From: Anisakis pegreffii
Lineage: Eukaryota > Nematoda > Chromadorea > Rhabditida > Anisakidae
Direction: 5' to 3'
DNA: 64,000 nt
Assembly: GCA_035041965.1 (NCBI GenBank)
Contig: JAPYMA010000154.1
Location: forward strand, 62,001-126,000
Shown here: piece by piece, positions 1-12,665 of the stretch
How positions within the stretch are numbered: position 1 is the stretch's first letter
Layout of the letters: each line of letters starts with the position of its first letter
Made by a program: the position numbers and the translations under genes
The notes under the pieces: model-generated
What the model was told of the DNA's origin: nothing
Seen by the model: the letters and a program-made list of their open reading frames with translations, nothing else
Database searches by the model: none

Positions 1-3000
1 TACGGCAATCATCGTAAATTATCCCGAAAATTTTTGAAACGCTTCTCAAGGGAAATCAATTACAAAATTACAAATAACTTTAAAATCCGGTTTTCAACTG
101 TTCAATGCAAAAAAATGATTCGTTTGGTGCATTATTAAGTAAACTATCATAGAGTGTGATTATCGTCCAATGATCATTTCGAAATAATTTCCACTGAAAA
201 TGTATATTTATAATCGTGGTTTTTGGTCGGCGAAGTGATGAGTTACTTTCTTTCCGAATAAACGAATTATAATTTGTTAAGACATCATGCTTAAATTAGC
301 ATCAATCATGAAAACTGTACTGCTTTTCAATGAACAGAGGTGTTCGCTAGAGTGAATGAGACATTTTCATTCTCAGTTTTTATTCTAATTCAATTAACCC
401 ACAAAATTAACCGTTCCGTTCGCTATGATCTTCTCTACTCTCCTTTTCGACCATCATAACTCTCCTCTTGACATTCAACGTGTTCGAATTTATCAACACA
501 TAGACATGCTAGAGTACTGTATCGCACCGAAACTCACTTCACCGCAAAAATTTCATCCACAAAAATAATGCTGACATGTTATGAGCGCATATTATGATGA
601 TTGAACGAGACGGTATATTCCCTGTGTCGGTACTGAAATACCGAATAAATATATGGTCTCATCACGTCTTATGTCGTCCCTTGATGTTCCCATATAACAA
701 ATTGTGTTCACATGCACAGCACGAGATCGACGTTGAAAATTCATTGTAATCACCACACCCAATTCAAAATGTTTGTTTGTTACTTATCATGTCAGATGAA
801 ACTTTATCGTTGAAAGTTACGATCGTTGAAAGATGCGATATACATAAATACTGTCAATATGGCACTCACGAAAGGTTATGTCATTCCTGAAATGAAAGAT
901 TCATCAGCGATTCCAGTCGCCTTGTGTTTCTTTCATTTACCAATCAAATACTTCTCTGACCACAATATCGGAAACATCTTCCATCAAACTGAATCAAAAA
1001 TATTGCACCAAAAGTTGGCTTGTGTTTCTTTGCTCTTCAAAACATTAACAAGAGTGCATCATGAAAAGTATTTTAAATCATACAAACATTTAACTCACAA
1101 TGAAATTTTATGAACTGTTGCATTGTTTGATTCAGAATTGGTCATATCATTCAGAAAATTTTCAGTTTCTCAACGAAAGTCAATCTGTGATCTCTGAATG
1201 CCTCTCAGAAAAAGTGATTATTCTAGTTTGAATAAATATCATTTCCTTTACACAATTATTCTTTTCATTTGATGCGTTCCTTCCATATCACTCTCTCAGT
1301 TATTCAATCAGATGAGAAAAACGTTGGCAATTATCAGTTCATTTACAAACACCGAATATTTGAGTCTTTCGATTCATTGTATTCGGTCGCCACACTCAAA
1401 TGCTTGCTGACATTAGTTGTTGCTTTAAAAGACTTTTGTCCATTGGATCACATCCTCAAGAGGGTCGTTGAACTGCAAATCTATTGGATGATACTAATGA
1501 GTGGTATGAGTGATGCTAATACAAATATAAATCATTCACGAAAAAACTTTATCGTCGATTTTTCAGACAACGAAAACTTTCATGATCATCGCCTTTGCCA
1601 TTCAAAACATTAACAAGAGTGCATCTTAAAAAGTATTTTTAACCGTACAAATCAAGTGATGATGTGTACAAAAGAGCGCACTTTAATTGTTGGAAAAAAC
1701 AAAATCAAAAATGGGCCAAAAAGTTTCGACTAAGAAATGTATGAAAAGAAAGAAGAATGCTGTTCGAATTTTAACTACGAGCTTTCAAATTTATGGCATT
1801 TCAATGGATTTGGAACTGAGAAATAAACATGAAACGATTCAGAAAGTTCGTTGCTTCGATCAACAAAATGATAGTTTCGTTGTGTTGAAATGGTTATCGA
1901 TAATGTTGATGAAATTTTGATTGAACACGTAAATGGCTGTGTTGCATTGTTGTGTAATAGTTGTTAATTGATGGAGTGATCAGTTTTAAGGTCACAAAAC
2001 ACATAAATAAATAAAATTCTCGTGGGTGATCATGAATTCAAAGAGCAACACTGAACAACTTAATGTCCTCAGTGGTTCGTTCGCTCAAGCGATTGCACTT
2101 CACGTGAATGCCACTAGCTATCTATCGTTCTAGGCGAATGATATGAAACTGTCACTTCTCATTATCGTTTCCATTAAAACACTCCTTACGAAACGATATA
2201 TTCAACGCTACGGCACGCTTATGTAGCATTTTCACTGACTACAAATCATGGAAGAAGTTTCGTTGGGATAAAGTTCAAAAGCTCAGTCACTAACAACAGT
2301 CTTTACAAAAACTATTAAGCCTTTATGAAAGTATGGGGTTATCGAGAATCTATCATTGAAATTGGTTTAGAATCGCAATTAATTCGATAATTAATTCGAT
2401 TAATTAATTAATTCGATATGCTCTGCATGAAATGTATAGCTCAATTTCATCATGTTATCCATTTCATTTTTCAAGAATGAACAATCTGCGCACTGCACAG
2501 ATCGTTTGGTACTGAGGGCAATTAACGCTAATGTCTTTCGTGATATAAAAAGTAGTCAATGGTTGTTCCTTTGTAACGGCTATCAAGACCATTATTCGTG
2601 ATGTATTTTTGAACAATAACGTCAGCAACTCAAATCAAATTAGTTAAATAAATAAATTGTTTGTTTTAAAATAGCTCGATTGAGTATTGTTTGAGCTGGC
2701 TGTGCGCAAACGCCACCTATACGACTATTCTTATGCGTTCTATCTTCATCTAACAATTTTCTTGTGAAACGAAGTATTCTCGTAATTCAATGCACACACA
2801 ATTCACAAATACCTCGAAACCACTCCAATTTCATTCTTTTGGTCGTCATTTCACTTTACCGCTCAGTCATCTCAAGAAGTGCTTTCTTCCTCCGATCAGT
2901 TATTGTGTTGAAAAAAATTCGAAGCATTATTGTATTCCACTATAGGTAGACTTATGAAATGCATGATGCCGAAAAATGCATTTATAATCGCAGTTTCCTT

Positions 3001-3219
3001 CGCGTAACTTTCATCAATGAATCATTCTGTTTCTTCGTTTTTCTTTGGTATCCATAACTTTGAATCTAAACATCTATTAGTGAGATTTGTTTTTCTCAGT
3101 TAACATCGACAGCATTAATCTCTTATGATCATTATTCGACTCAACACAGTCGCCTGCAATCTAATTGCTGGTGAGCATGGCCCTATCAATGGTCTTAACG
3201 TGATCGAATCAAATTTCAG
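1..3219. other. No recognisable gene; AT-rich non-coding DNA
   Basis: Only short open frames occur here (the longest is about 115 codons, at 1269-1613), and none has a recognisable domain or an acceptor/donor pair that joins to a neighbour. The stretch holds a roughly 48-base direct repeat (near 1038 and 1601) and an (AATTCG/TTAA)-type low-complexity patch near 2375-2420. It may include promoter or earlier introns of the gene whose first recognised exon begins at 3220, since that exon opens in the middle of a codon and so needs an upstream exon. Confidence 0.5.
1038..1650. repeat. Pair of ~48-bp direct repeats 563 bp apart
   Basis: The block beginning TTCAAAACATTAACAAGAG at about 1038 recurs at about 1601. 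Similarity runs on through GTGCATC and an AAAAGTATTTT tract to TACAAA with a few substitutions. The sequence between the copies is not obviously duplicated. This could be a dispersed-repeat family with two copies inserted close together, or a small local duplication. Confidence 0.55.
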
Positions 3220-3638
3220 GTGGCTACTACCCCCCTCCTCCACCGCCCTATCGTCCGTCGATCTATTCGGATGATACGACCACGACTGTGAGCGAATGCT
3301 CGTCGAGTGGCTATAACAGTGGTAGTATGGCTTTGAAACGTCGTTCATCGTGGTCAAATTTGGTTGAAGGTGATGAGAACTTGAACACGAATAATCATCA
3401 TTGCAACAATATTATTTATCCGAAAGTAACTGTGCCAAGCGTTGTTTCAAGTTCGTCAACTAGACGTCTTATCCCTGCTACATCCACTGAAGATGGTGCC
3501 ACCACCTTTATGAGAGCAATAACACTTAATCGCTCAGCTGCTGCTCCAGCTGTTGGCTACTATACGCCCTCTGTGGTACCGTCATCTAGAAATAACTCGA
3601 TCGCTGAACAGAGTTGCGTTTCGGAATTTGTTCTAATG
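3220..3638 (+). CDS. Proline/serine/threonine-rich exon, probable N-terminal part of the BRICHOS-like gene
   Basis: The exon follows an AAATTTCAG acceptor and opens with two bases of a split codon, so at least one coding exon must lie upstream. It reads through about 139 codons to a GTTTGT donor after 3638, ending in phase 0. The product is disordered-looking: a run of six prolines followed by Tyr gives a PPxY motif (a WW-domain ligand). Ser/Thr/Asn-rich sequence and a basic RRSSW patch, a possible phosphorylation site, follow. It has no transmembrane segment. Its phase-0 end fits the phase-0 start of the next exon on this strand at 7350, which would make it the cytosolic N-terminus of a type II membrane protein across a 3.7-kb intron. 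The link is inferred; no other exon was found between. A donor after 3572 is also possible. Confidence 0.5.
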
Positions 3639-6600
3639 GTTTGTTCATTTTCGTATTTCTGAATTTCAAGTTTTCGGTTTTTCTACATTCCGTTCCGCCC
3701 TTTTCAAGTTCATAGAAGGTTGTCTGGCACTGGTTTGTTTCCGCAAAAAATGGAATTCCTAGACTCATTTTTCCGTCATTTTTGCATTTAATCAACGAGC
3801 CCTGTCACGAATGACTGAATGATGAATGAACGAATGCTTTTGAAAGGAGGAATTCTCTTTTTGTTCAGACGATTGTGGTTCGATTCCCTGACACATCGGA
3901 ATTTACGGTTCTGTCCGAGCCGAATTCCAGCCCCACATTCCTTCGGGGCTCCTAATGCGCATTGAGAGCTACAATGTTTTTTGGAGCCGGCACCTTATAG
4001 CTTCGACTCCGGCAAGAACCACCAGATCATGATATTGACCGAATGATACGGGTAATTTTGACTTGCCGGAGTTGGTTACAGCCAGCGGGTGGTGGTCATT
4101 CATCGTGGAATGTTGTTGTTGATGTTTATTTGCTTGGTGTTGGCACAGGTCGCGATATAGGTAGATAGATCTCTTATGAACACAGTCAAATATTTGCACG
4201 CATCTCCTCCTCACACCACATTTTCAATATGAATTTTATATTATAGGTACAGTAAACAACGGCTATGATGTATCATATGAATTGAAATATCACAATTATA
4301 ACATTATGTGACATATTCACTTTCATATATTAGCTCATATTGTATAAATTTTGATTATGCTGAATTGATAAGCATCTTCATTTGCTTCATTTGAACGTCG
4401 TCTAATCAGGAAAACATTTAGTGAGATCTTAAACGATAGTACTTTTCACTAATTGTAATTAATAACTTTTATTTGCTTCAACTGATTCCCGGTTCAGCCT
4501 GATCCCTACTTGATTTCAAAAAAGCGCTGTTGAGCTGAATAGATATAGCAAAATGAGATTCGTAAACAAAAATTCAATCACAAACCAATTTTGAGATGTG
4601 ATAATAAGATTGAGATAAGACTGAAGTGTGTGATTAAGATTGAAGTGCAAATAAACTGTGACTTATCAATCACAGATCCATGTTAAAAACCAGTTGAACT
4701 TAATTATCGCGATTCACTCAACAACTTGTGACTACAATTTCATCAGAAAAACTTCCGATGAAATACTCAGCTAAATGCAACCGATGATTATCCCTTCTGT
4801 GCATTCTTAACGAGCTAGAGGTGGGTATATTACTGCATGTCTTCCTGTAGAAAATATATGACAATAGCAAATATGAGCTCATCACAATGAAAGAAAGGAA
4901 CTGCCCAGTTTATAAAAACAATCAATTGAGTTCAGTTAGTTTGCTTCAGTCATTTATTGCTAATTCAACTCGTTTCAAGAATCTTATGCTCTGAGCTTGT
5001 TTACCCAGAGAAATCGTTTTATGCAATTGTTCTGCTTTATCAACTGATCAAACAGCAACTATAAATTGCTCACTGGTGCTACTTAATTGGCACACATACA
5101 AAACAAATTCACAGTAATTCAGCTGATCTGATTGCTTCACTTTTCTGAGAGTGGAATTTTTTTGTTTGTGCTCATCAGTTTTGTTTACTTTTTGGATGAG
5201 TTACTTCTCGAAGAGTTCAGCTTCAAATCGAGTAAATTATTCCGGTAAGGAAAACAAAAACAGAAAACTAGATGTGAATGAATCAAAAGCTTTTATTGAG
5301 GAAATTAACCAATGAATTTCTGAGATGCTACAGTGTTTGATCAGGAAACTGGATTGATGATCATGGCAAAAATCTAGGTGAACAACTTTGAATGAGACAA
5401 TGAAAACCGTTTCCAATTTACCGAAGGCACTACTGGGGGGCAAATGAGTTTGGTGGTTGTTACAACTGATTGTGTTTTGTAACCATTTGAACGTAGAAGA
5501 ACTACATTTTAAAGATTATTCCGTTTTGTGAAAAATGCTCAACTTCAGTGAATGCACTCTTTTTCATTATGCTTTCTATTTCGTCTCATTTGAAAGTTGA
5601 AATTTGATTCTGTTTTTCAGTTTTTCAATCACCAGTCTGCATCGCAACTCATCATATTTTAGTTTTTATTGTTAATTTGTGTCATATGAATCCATCTTTG
5701 TGGTTTCACTTTCATCAGCAATTTGATTTCCAGTTTCGAGTGAAATTTACAAATTTAGTTTCCAGCCGTTTTGATCAGTTCAATCAAAATTTTCAACAGA
5801 TTGTCAAGTCGAAAGGGATGTAAACATAGGCAGGCATTGAATAACCGTTAGTCGTACGTAATTTTGGTCATTTCAATGTTTGTTTTGTAAGAGATCAATA
5901 AATTTTGCATCATATGATTTGCGACAGAGGAAAAGAATCATTTGGTTGTTACCAAACAAAATGCATCGTACAGATGACTATTTGACCAGTAGGTACTGTG
6001 CAAAAGGTATATACGATTCACAAAACAAACATGAGAATAGCATTTATTGACAGAAGCGTCCGTTAATAAGCTATAAATAAGCAGTAGTTTGAGTTATTCC
6101 TAAGACATTACGAATACATTCGAATTATTGTTTACCATTTCAATACATCATATCGATACAACACACCGTAGAATCCTTCCCATATCACTCTTTCAAAACA
6201 GCCTTGTCAGTCAACGTCGGGTTTCCGCTTAAAATTGCAAATGCTTCGAGTTGACGGGTCAGCTTTTCAAATTAAGAATTAAGTAAGATTTTGAATAAAG
6301 CAATCCCCGTCGATTAGTGATAGTTACACTATGATCTTGAGCTATCAAAACAGCCTCTGAAATATTCTCATAGTACAAACTAAAACTTTCCAACATTGGC
6401 ATTTTCACTGCGAAACTTTGTTTAATTTCAGGGCAATTGTTTGGTTCGCCGCGTTGAAATTTTGGAAGCCCTGTGCCCGGTTTTTTCACATCAGGTGCTC
6501 ATTCCCATAATATTGTAGAAAGTTTCCGTAGAACCCGCATCCATCAATGCCATACTCTCAGTTTGTGATGAAAGGACATGATGAATAATGCTGATGATTT

Positions 6601-7349
6601 GAGTGTTGACGGAAATATTCTGACTTGTGATTGATTTATGATATTGGTATCTATCAAGAGGCACTTTCACATGAACAACATTTGAAAAAGTCAGAGAGGT
6701 GTTGCACTAAACATGTGGTATTTCTTTGTCTATTCCATCGTCTCCGGATGATCCTCGAACTTGCAACGTTACACTCCTATGTGAATAGGTGTCTTTGATT
6801 GATTAGGTTGCAGTGCTATGTGCAATGCGTGCCAATATTAACCATTGAGATCATGGCAATGAAACTCGATTCAGTACGTTACTATCGAGAGTGTATTGTT
6901 TACACCAGTTCTATTCTGAATCGCATAATTTTTTATATTGAAATATTGCAACTCAGTTTATCAACACAAACTACACTTTATGATTCTGGAGAATACTTTA
7001 AACTGCTGAGAGTACAAATGTGATCTTTCGCTGAACTTCCAAACTTGTATTTTTTCAAGACTGATAGATTTTTTTCAGAATTTTCAAGATTGATGGATTT
7101 TTTCAGAATTTCACGGATTTTTAGATGTGTTTGTAAAATTGTGAACAAATAATTTGTAGTAAATGAATATGACGCATACAGTAACACTTCATAACATTAT
7201 CAGAACATCATCACTAGATACGCTAAACCATTGCCATTAAAATGATGATTTATTCGAGGATTCAAAATCGTTTTTTACTTTTCTCAAGATGATTCCACAA
7301 CTGTTGCGTAAAATTGACCATCCTTGAAGAACCTCATTAGAACTTTCAG
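3639..7349. other. Probable long intron; no coding exon seen
   Basis: Across 3.7 kb both strands carry only short open frames without domain signatures. The likeliest reading is a single intron joining the exon ending at 3638 to that starting at 7350. The first 600 bases include a GC-richer repeat-like block (3860-4230). The rest is AT-rich and shows no tRNA, tandem array or recognisable exon. Confidence 0.45.
3860..4230 (+). repeat. SINE-like or other dispersed repeat remnant with an RNA polymerase III box B
   Basis: This block is visibly richer in G and C than its surroundings. It contains GGTTCGATTCC at 3877-3887, which matches the tRNA box B consensus, followed by a CCCCACATTCCTTCGGGG hairpin at about 3932-3950. 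A perfect inverted pair, ACTCCGGCAAG (4006-4016) and CTTGCCGGAGT (4062-4072), follows. No box A or cloverleaf is visible upstream, so it is not an intact tRNA. A decayed tRNA-derived SINE is one explanation; a foldback repeat is another. Confidence 0.3.
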
Positions 7350-10300
7350 CCGAAAGGGTCGTTGTATAAGCTGAACGAATCAACTCCTGATGAGAATGGC
7401 GAGCAACGTGCGAAGCGTAATCGAATGGATGAATTAAGGCAATGTTGTCAAAGGCCATGCACCAAACTGATTTTGACGTTATTAGCGATTGCCCTTGCTG
7501 TTGGTGTAGTACTGGCCATTATTCTTTCACAAACCGTTCTACAACCGGTGAGCCTTCTTCACATTCTATACCCTTCAATTATTATCAATGTGGAATGTGG
7601 AATTTTTCTACAGAGATCCCATATTATCAGTATTTTCAGCTAGTGTGGTGCGGGGAATTTCAGGATCTCCGTCCCCGAATCCCCGTCCCTGCCTTTTTTC
7701 AGCTGCGGAAATTTTCGGGGAATTTGCTGTCATCGAAAATTCCTGATTTGCTCCGTCTGCGACTTTTTTTTTAATCGCAGACCTTTTTGGGGAATCCACG
7801 TCTTCGCACCACACTATTGTCAACAAACACTTCAATAGAAATGAGAATTTCGTTTCTGCATGCTTTCTATTTAAGAACTTTGATTCAAGAACGTTTTTCA
7901 TCTCTCTGAGTTTCATCTCAAATCATTTTTGTCATGAACTTTCTGGTGGCATTTTTGAGCATATTTCAGTACTTTTTGTTGACTCCGAAATCGCAGTTTC
8001 ATGTCATCTCGTTGAATTTACTACATTTTTGGTTTTTAACTGAACAAGATTGACTGCGTCAAGGCATCGTGGATTCCATTTCTGTGAATTGATTTTTTCG
8101 ACATAATTTATTGTTTGTGTTTGAATGTTTAGACGATAATTAGTCTTCAAATAGTCAGTAGCGCTCAATTCACTATTCAATCAATCATGAGCAATTGAAT
8201 TTAAAGTGCACATTTTTGTGTAAAATCATACGGAAAAGTTTCAAACATTCAAAAATTAACAGTTATAAATGGCAAGCAAGCAGTTAAGTAAGATTTATTG
8301 CAGTTATTATTGTGCTTTCCAACTGAAAATTCTTCTTAGTCAAAGTAATTGATCAGTTGTTACTTTTGATAAACTTTTTACTTGAACGCACTAAATAAGA
8401 TCAGACAACTTCGAAATTAACCGTTTGTGCAATCCTAGGTCATATCAGATGTTTACTGCATTCACTTTCAATGTTTCAAACAATCATGTCACATCAGAAG
8501 CTTAAAGAATGAACTTTTAAGAGAAACTTTGGAATATCAGATAAAAATTGCAGAAAAACTTTGCCTTCTCATGGCTCCCACCATTCGCTCATCGAAAAGG
8601 TCAACAAAGCCCGAGCAGAGTGAATCTGGATATTCACTCCAATGATGAGGCCGTATTTCAACTTCACGGAGGCCTACCCTTTAAGGGTGACTTCAAATCC
8701 GTATACGATTTTAAAACGGTGCGATCGATTTTTATACTTTTTAGTGAAAAATGTTCTCGACGAGTGTTATTGCCTTCAAATTTCGATTCCATCTCAGAGA
8801 AATCGGCAATTACTTCAGATATCAGTATAGACCAAAGGTTTACAGCTAGAATGAATTGCATGTTCTGAGTTGCGAGATTGCAATTGAGAAGGATGTGAAG
8901 GGGGCGAGTAATGACAATTGTGGTGGAGGAACAGGAGAAGAAGATTGGCTACTAACCTCAGCTTATGTTTATTCCGTCCTCCTTGAACCATACATCATCT
9001 CAACGGTGCACTCGAGAATATTTTATAAACTTTCTAAGAGGACTGGAATCACTGCTGTGGAGCTGGAACTAGCGCACTAACGATAAGCAGATAACAAAAA
9101 TGTTATTTGGCATGCATGACATCAACCACATGTGATATGAAGGCACTGAAAATGTTGGTGGACGTGCAGGCATTTCCTTCCAAAGTTTTTTTTGTTTCAG
9201 CGCAAAGTCGCCGTCATTGATTCGACGTTAAAGAGTAACGGTAAAAATTTGGTATGCTTCTTGATGGATCTCGACTCAACAACGATGCCGAGTGTTGACG
9301 CACTGAAAACGGCCGCTCAAAATGCTCTTTCGGTAAGTCATTTGCATTCTCGTCTGAAATCCTTTCTGATTAAATTCCATTTTCCTCGTTGATAACTCGG
9401 TGATCAGTCTTTGTCTGACTAAAAATTTTTTGGTGGCCACAAAAAAGGTTGAACGTGATCGATCTCAAAGTATCAACATCATGATGATCCGTAAACATCA
9501 TAATTGCGCTTCATCCCTTCAATTTTTCTTCATTTGATTTCTCAGTCGCTATTCCAGAAAATAGAGCAATTGCACGGTTGGCAAGAGACGTGGAAGTTCG
9601 TGCCAGGACCGTATTTTGGAAATGCGTCTTCACTGTTTCAAAGCGCCATTCCAGAATGCAATGAAGCCCGGTGGATAAAGCTCAACTATACTTCAATTGA
9701 TCAAAAAGGTTCATTTTCAAGCCACCATTGAAATATTATCTACCTGCTCAACATTTTTAACTCATCGATTTACATCTACGTTCTCATCGTTGATTATTAG
9801 TTAGTTGCACTGTAAAGTTTTTAACTAATTGACTCAAACAGTTCATTAACTGAAGTAGCAGAAAGAGCCCTTTAATCATCTCTAATACGATAATCGGAAA
9901 GTTTATAAGATATCTATCGTAAGATCATAAGGTGTGCTGTGCACCTGAGAAGGAAAACAAAATTGAAGGGATGAAGTGCAATGATGATGTTTACGGATCA
10001 AAGATGAATTGAGTCATAAAAACTGAAAGTCGCATCGAATTAATGACGAACTCATGAAGAAATGATGGCATGTACCTGTTTGTGACTATGACATGATGTG
10101 ACATACGTTTGATTGATCGTAGTTGATTGGATGTCTTAATGCTCAGCAGTTGCTATTCCAATCACAAAAACTCTCGAATATGCCGAACATTTCCGACAGC
10201 TAATAGAGTCGCGGAGCATGTTTGAACTCTTCGACATCTTTTTTTGATTAATAAAGTATGTCAAGCATTTTCTCGTCATCATAATAGCAACAGAAAAGAG

Positions 10301-12665
10301 GCTCTCCGAGAATTTCTGATAATCAGTTTTTTTTTACTCATTCGTACCAATCTTTTCTGTTCCGATTATGAAGTCAATGAGGAAGAAACGACATTTGATA
10401 ATAACTGAGAGATAAAAACGCACAGTGATTTTGAAATTTCGTCAACAAACGAACGAATGAATATCTCAGTTGAAATGCTGACTTTCAGAGCAGCGATGTT
10501 CAGAATGCTACGATTTCTGCATTCCTGAATATGGAATTGAACGTGATCAAGTGCGAGGACACAATTCGTTGAATGTGCTGAGACGTGACTGCTTCTACCT
10601 GTTCGTTCCTGAATGGCGTGGATTTGCACAGTCGCTGAGCAGCGAGCAGAATCAACGCGATTTCGAGAATTATTATCAGAACCTTAGCAATAGAAATAAC
10701 AACTATAATAATAACAACAACAATGGTCAGATTGTCCTTCAACCACAGCAGCAACAAAATGGCAATAATTTCATGCAACCGAATCCATCGAATAGCCAAC
10801 AGTTCGAATCTAAGTGGATATCACTGCAACAAGTACCACGTGAGTTTCTCAATCAGTCTTGATCAGTAATCTTCTCTAAGTCGAATTTACCAGCACATTT
10901 GCGGATTGCTTCATCCAGTACAGCCATATGAACGGCATTGCTCAAATTTTTGAGGATTACAATGATTGAAATGCAACCAATAGTCTGCATATAACCATTT
11001 GTTAAAACAGGTTCTGTAGCAAAAAAAAGGACAAAGTAACGAAAAGATGAAGGAGAAATGAATGCGAATGCAACGAGTCACGAGGACTCTCTGAACATGC
11101 ATTACTGAAGAAAGAGCATTGAATGTTTTTAGTGATTGCCCTATATTCTCGGAGTTTTTACCAGGAGCTCCGATGGGCTGTTTAAACGTACTTGTATCAC
11201 GGCTTCTATCGTCTGAGAACACGAAAAACATGATCAAATGAAGTTATCGTGTCATCAAAAGCAGCTGCGCAGCTTTGTATTCGCAAAAAAATTTAATTGA
11301 AAAAATCTGCAGCTCCATTAGTAAAGCTCCAACTTTTGGATATTTTCAGAGCAGCTTTCGAATGCCACAAGTAATTTCTTAGGCCAAACACTGAATCAAG
11401 CTGGACAATTAGCTTCTAACGTGCAAAGTGCCGTTGTTGGCGCTACACAATCGCTTTTCGGAACCAACAACAATGGTATGGTCCAAGGATCATCTCAAAA
11501 CGGTGGTCAAAATGGCCCGATACCGTATGGAACTATGCAGCAGCAGCAACAACAACAACAGCAATCTCCTTATAACGCACAAATGAATATGAACGGACAA
11601 ATGAGTTTCCCCCAGCGACCACAAAACCAACAAGGAGTTGGTGGTTCATCATTCATGTCCTCACAGCAGAATCAACCTTCCCAAAGTCCGTATCAGCAGC
11701 AAAACGGTGCTTTCTATATTCAGCAACAGCAGCAGCCACAAAACTCGTTCGGTGGCATGAATTACAATGAATATCCGCGGAACAATGCTGGTGCTCAAGT
11801 AGGTTTTAAAATCTTTTATTTTGAGTTTTGTTTGAAGCAGATCAATGTGGTGCAAACAATTCATTCAATTCCCTGAAATTGTCCAGCTTTTCATTATTGA
11901 AGTTAAACTAGCAGCAAGTGAATGATTTCAATTGTCCCTGTTAACACCATATGAAACTTATCAAAATTGTCAAACGCAGATACAATAATGATCTCATACA
12001 CCTCATTTTCTGTTAATTGATCCAAGAAGTGAGCAAAAAACCATCAAATAAGCTGCTGCATTTGAATCGTCAATTGATGTCCAAAAATTTCAGATGGTTG
12101 GAATTCAGCCGAATGGTTTTTCACCCAATGGACAATCACCAAATGGTGGTATGTCAGTTCATCCGGTTGCGGCTAATTCCAACCTTGGTATGAATGTTAA
12201 CAATCCGCAAGGTGGTGGTGTTCCAATGAACTCGAATTTCTCACCGCAAGGAACGTATTCAAATGCGCCACCGTCATCAGATTCAAATTTTAACGGTCAG
12301 ACAAACCAGGTGAGCATGAATTGGACAAACCAAATTGAACAAATCATTGTGAGGCATGTTCTTTCATAATCGAACGAATTAAACTTCGTGTATAATGCAT
12401 TCAATGTGAGTCGGGACTATGATGGAATTGATTGAAATTCAGCAAATTTGCACAGGAAAATGTGCACATTCTGTTAATGACATAGCAGTTATAAGATTTG
12501 GTTGTTAGTAATCAGCAACGCACTATTGTAAAGTTGAATTCAACCTTCATCTCTTTTCCATATTCAATTCGTCTAAAACGATCACTGTTTTAGGGAAATT
12601 TGAACGGAAATTCAGGAGTTCGTTCCAAACGATTCGCCATCCGATCACAGCTCATGGCACGGTGA
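7350..12665 (+). CDS. Type II membrane protein with BRICHOS-like domain and Gln/Asn-rich tail
   Basis: Eight exons join in phase: 7350-7547, 8554-8718, 9201-9332, 9546-9708, 10489-10839, 11350-11798, 12094-12309 and 12594-12665 (stop TGA), giving 581 residues without the exon at 3220. Residues 39-60 are one hydrophobic segment, preceded by basic sequence and a CCQRPC cluster, as in a type II anchor. From about 117 the sequence YDFKT, then VAVIDS, VCFLMDLDSTTMP and later IPEC (Cys203), CSEC and RRDC follows the BRICHOS pattern: a YDF start, a strand with Ala-Val-Ile, a Cys before a Leu-Asp pair, and a second conserved Cys. BRICHOS domains act as chaperones for their own precursor in the ER and Golgi. 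Residues about 280-560 are Gln/Asn/Gly/Pro-rich. RSKR at 568-571 is a furin-type site ten residues from the end. Family assignment is from motif reading only; the domain could be unrelated. The start codon is upstream and not fixed. Confidence 0.7.
7643..7814. mobile_element. MITE-like element in an intron, TA target duplication
   Basis: A 172-base insert lies in the intron after the membrane-anchor exon. It begins GTGTGGTGCG (7643-7652) and ends with the exact reverse complement CGCACCACAC (7805-7814). It is flanked on both sides by TA (7641-7642 and 7815-7816), the target duplication typical of Tc1/mariner-type elements. The inside is rich in GGGGAAT/CCCCG words and holds a hairpin, GTCTGCGA with TCGCAGAC, at about 7757-7783. 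It has no coding capacity, so it would be non-autonomous. Confidence 0.6.

Noticed and set aside
826..1613. Two + strand frames of 95 and 114 codons
   Set aside because: No domain, no splice context and compositional look of non-coding AT-rich DNA; they share only the direct repeat near their ends.
7442..7774. 110-codon frame overlapping the membrane-anchor exon
   Set aside because: Alternative frame of the exon at 7350-7547 running into intron and the MITE; the in-phase exon chain explains the region.
8856..9080. 74-codon frame with GGGTGEED
   Set aside because: It lies inside the intron between 8718 and 9201, and joining it would break the phase of the BRICHOS-like reading frame.
10500..10799. 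99-codon bottom-strand frame with hydrophobic Ile/Val runs
   Set aside because: It is the antisense shadow of the Asn/Gln-rich exon 10489-10839.
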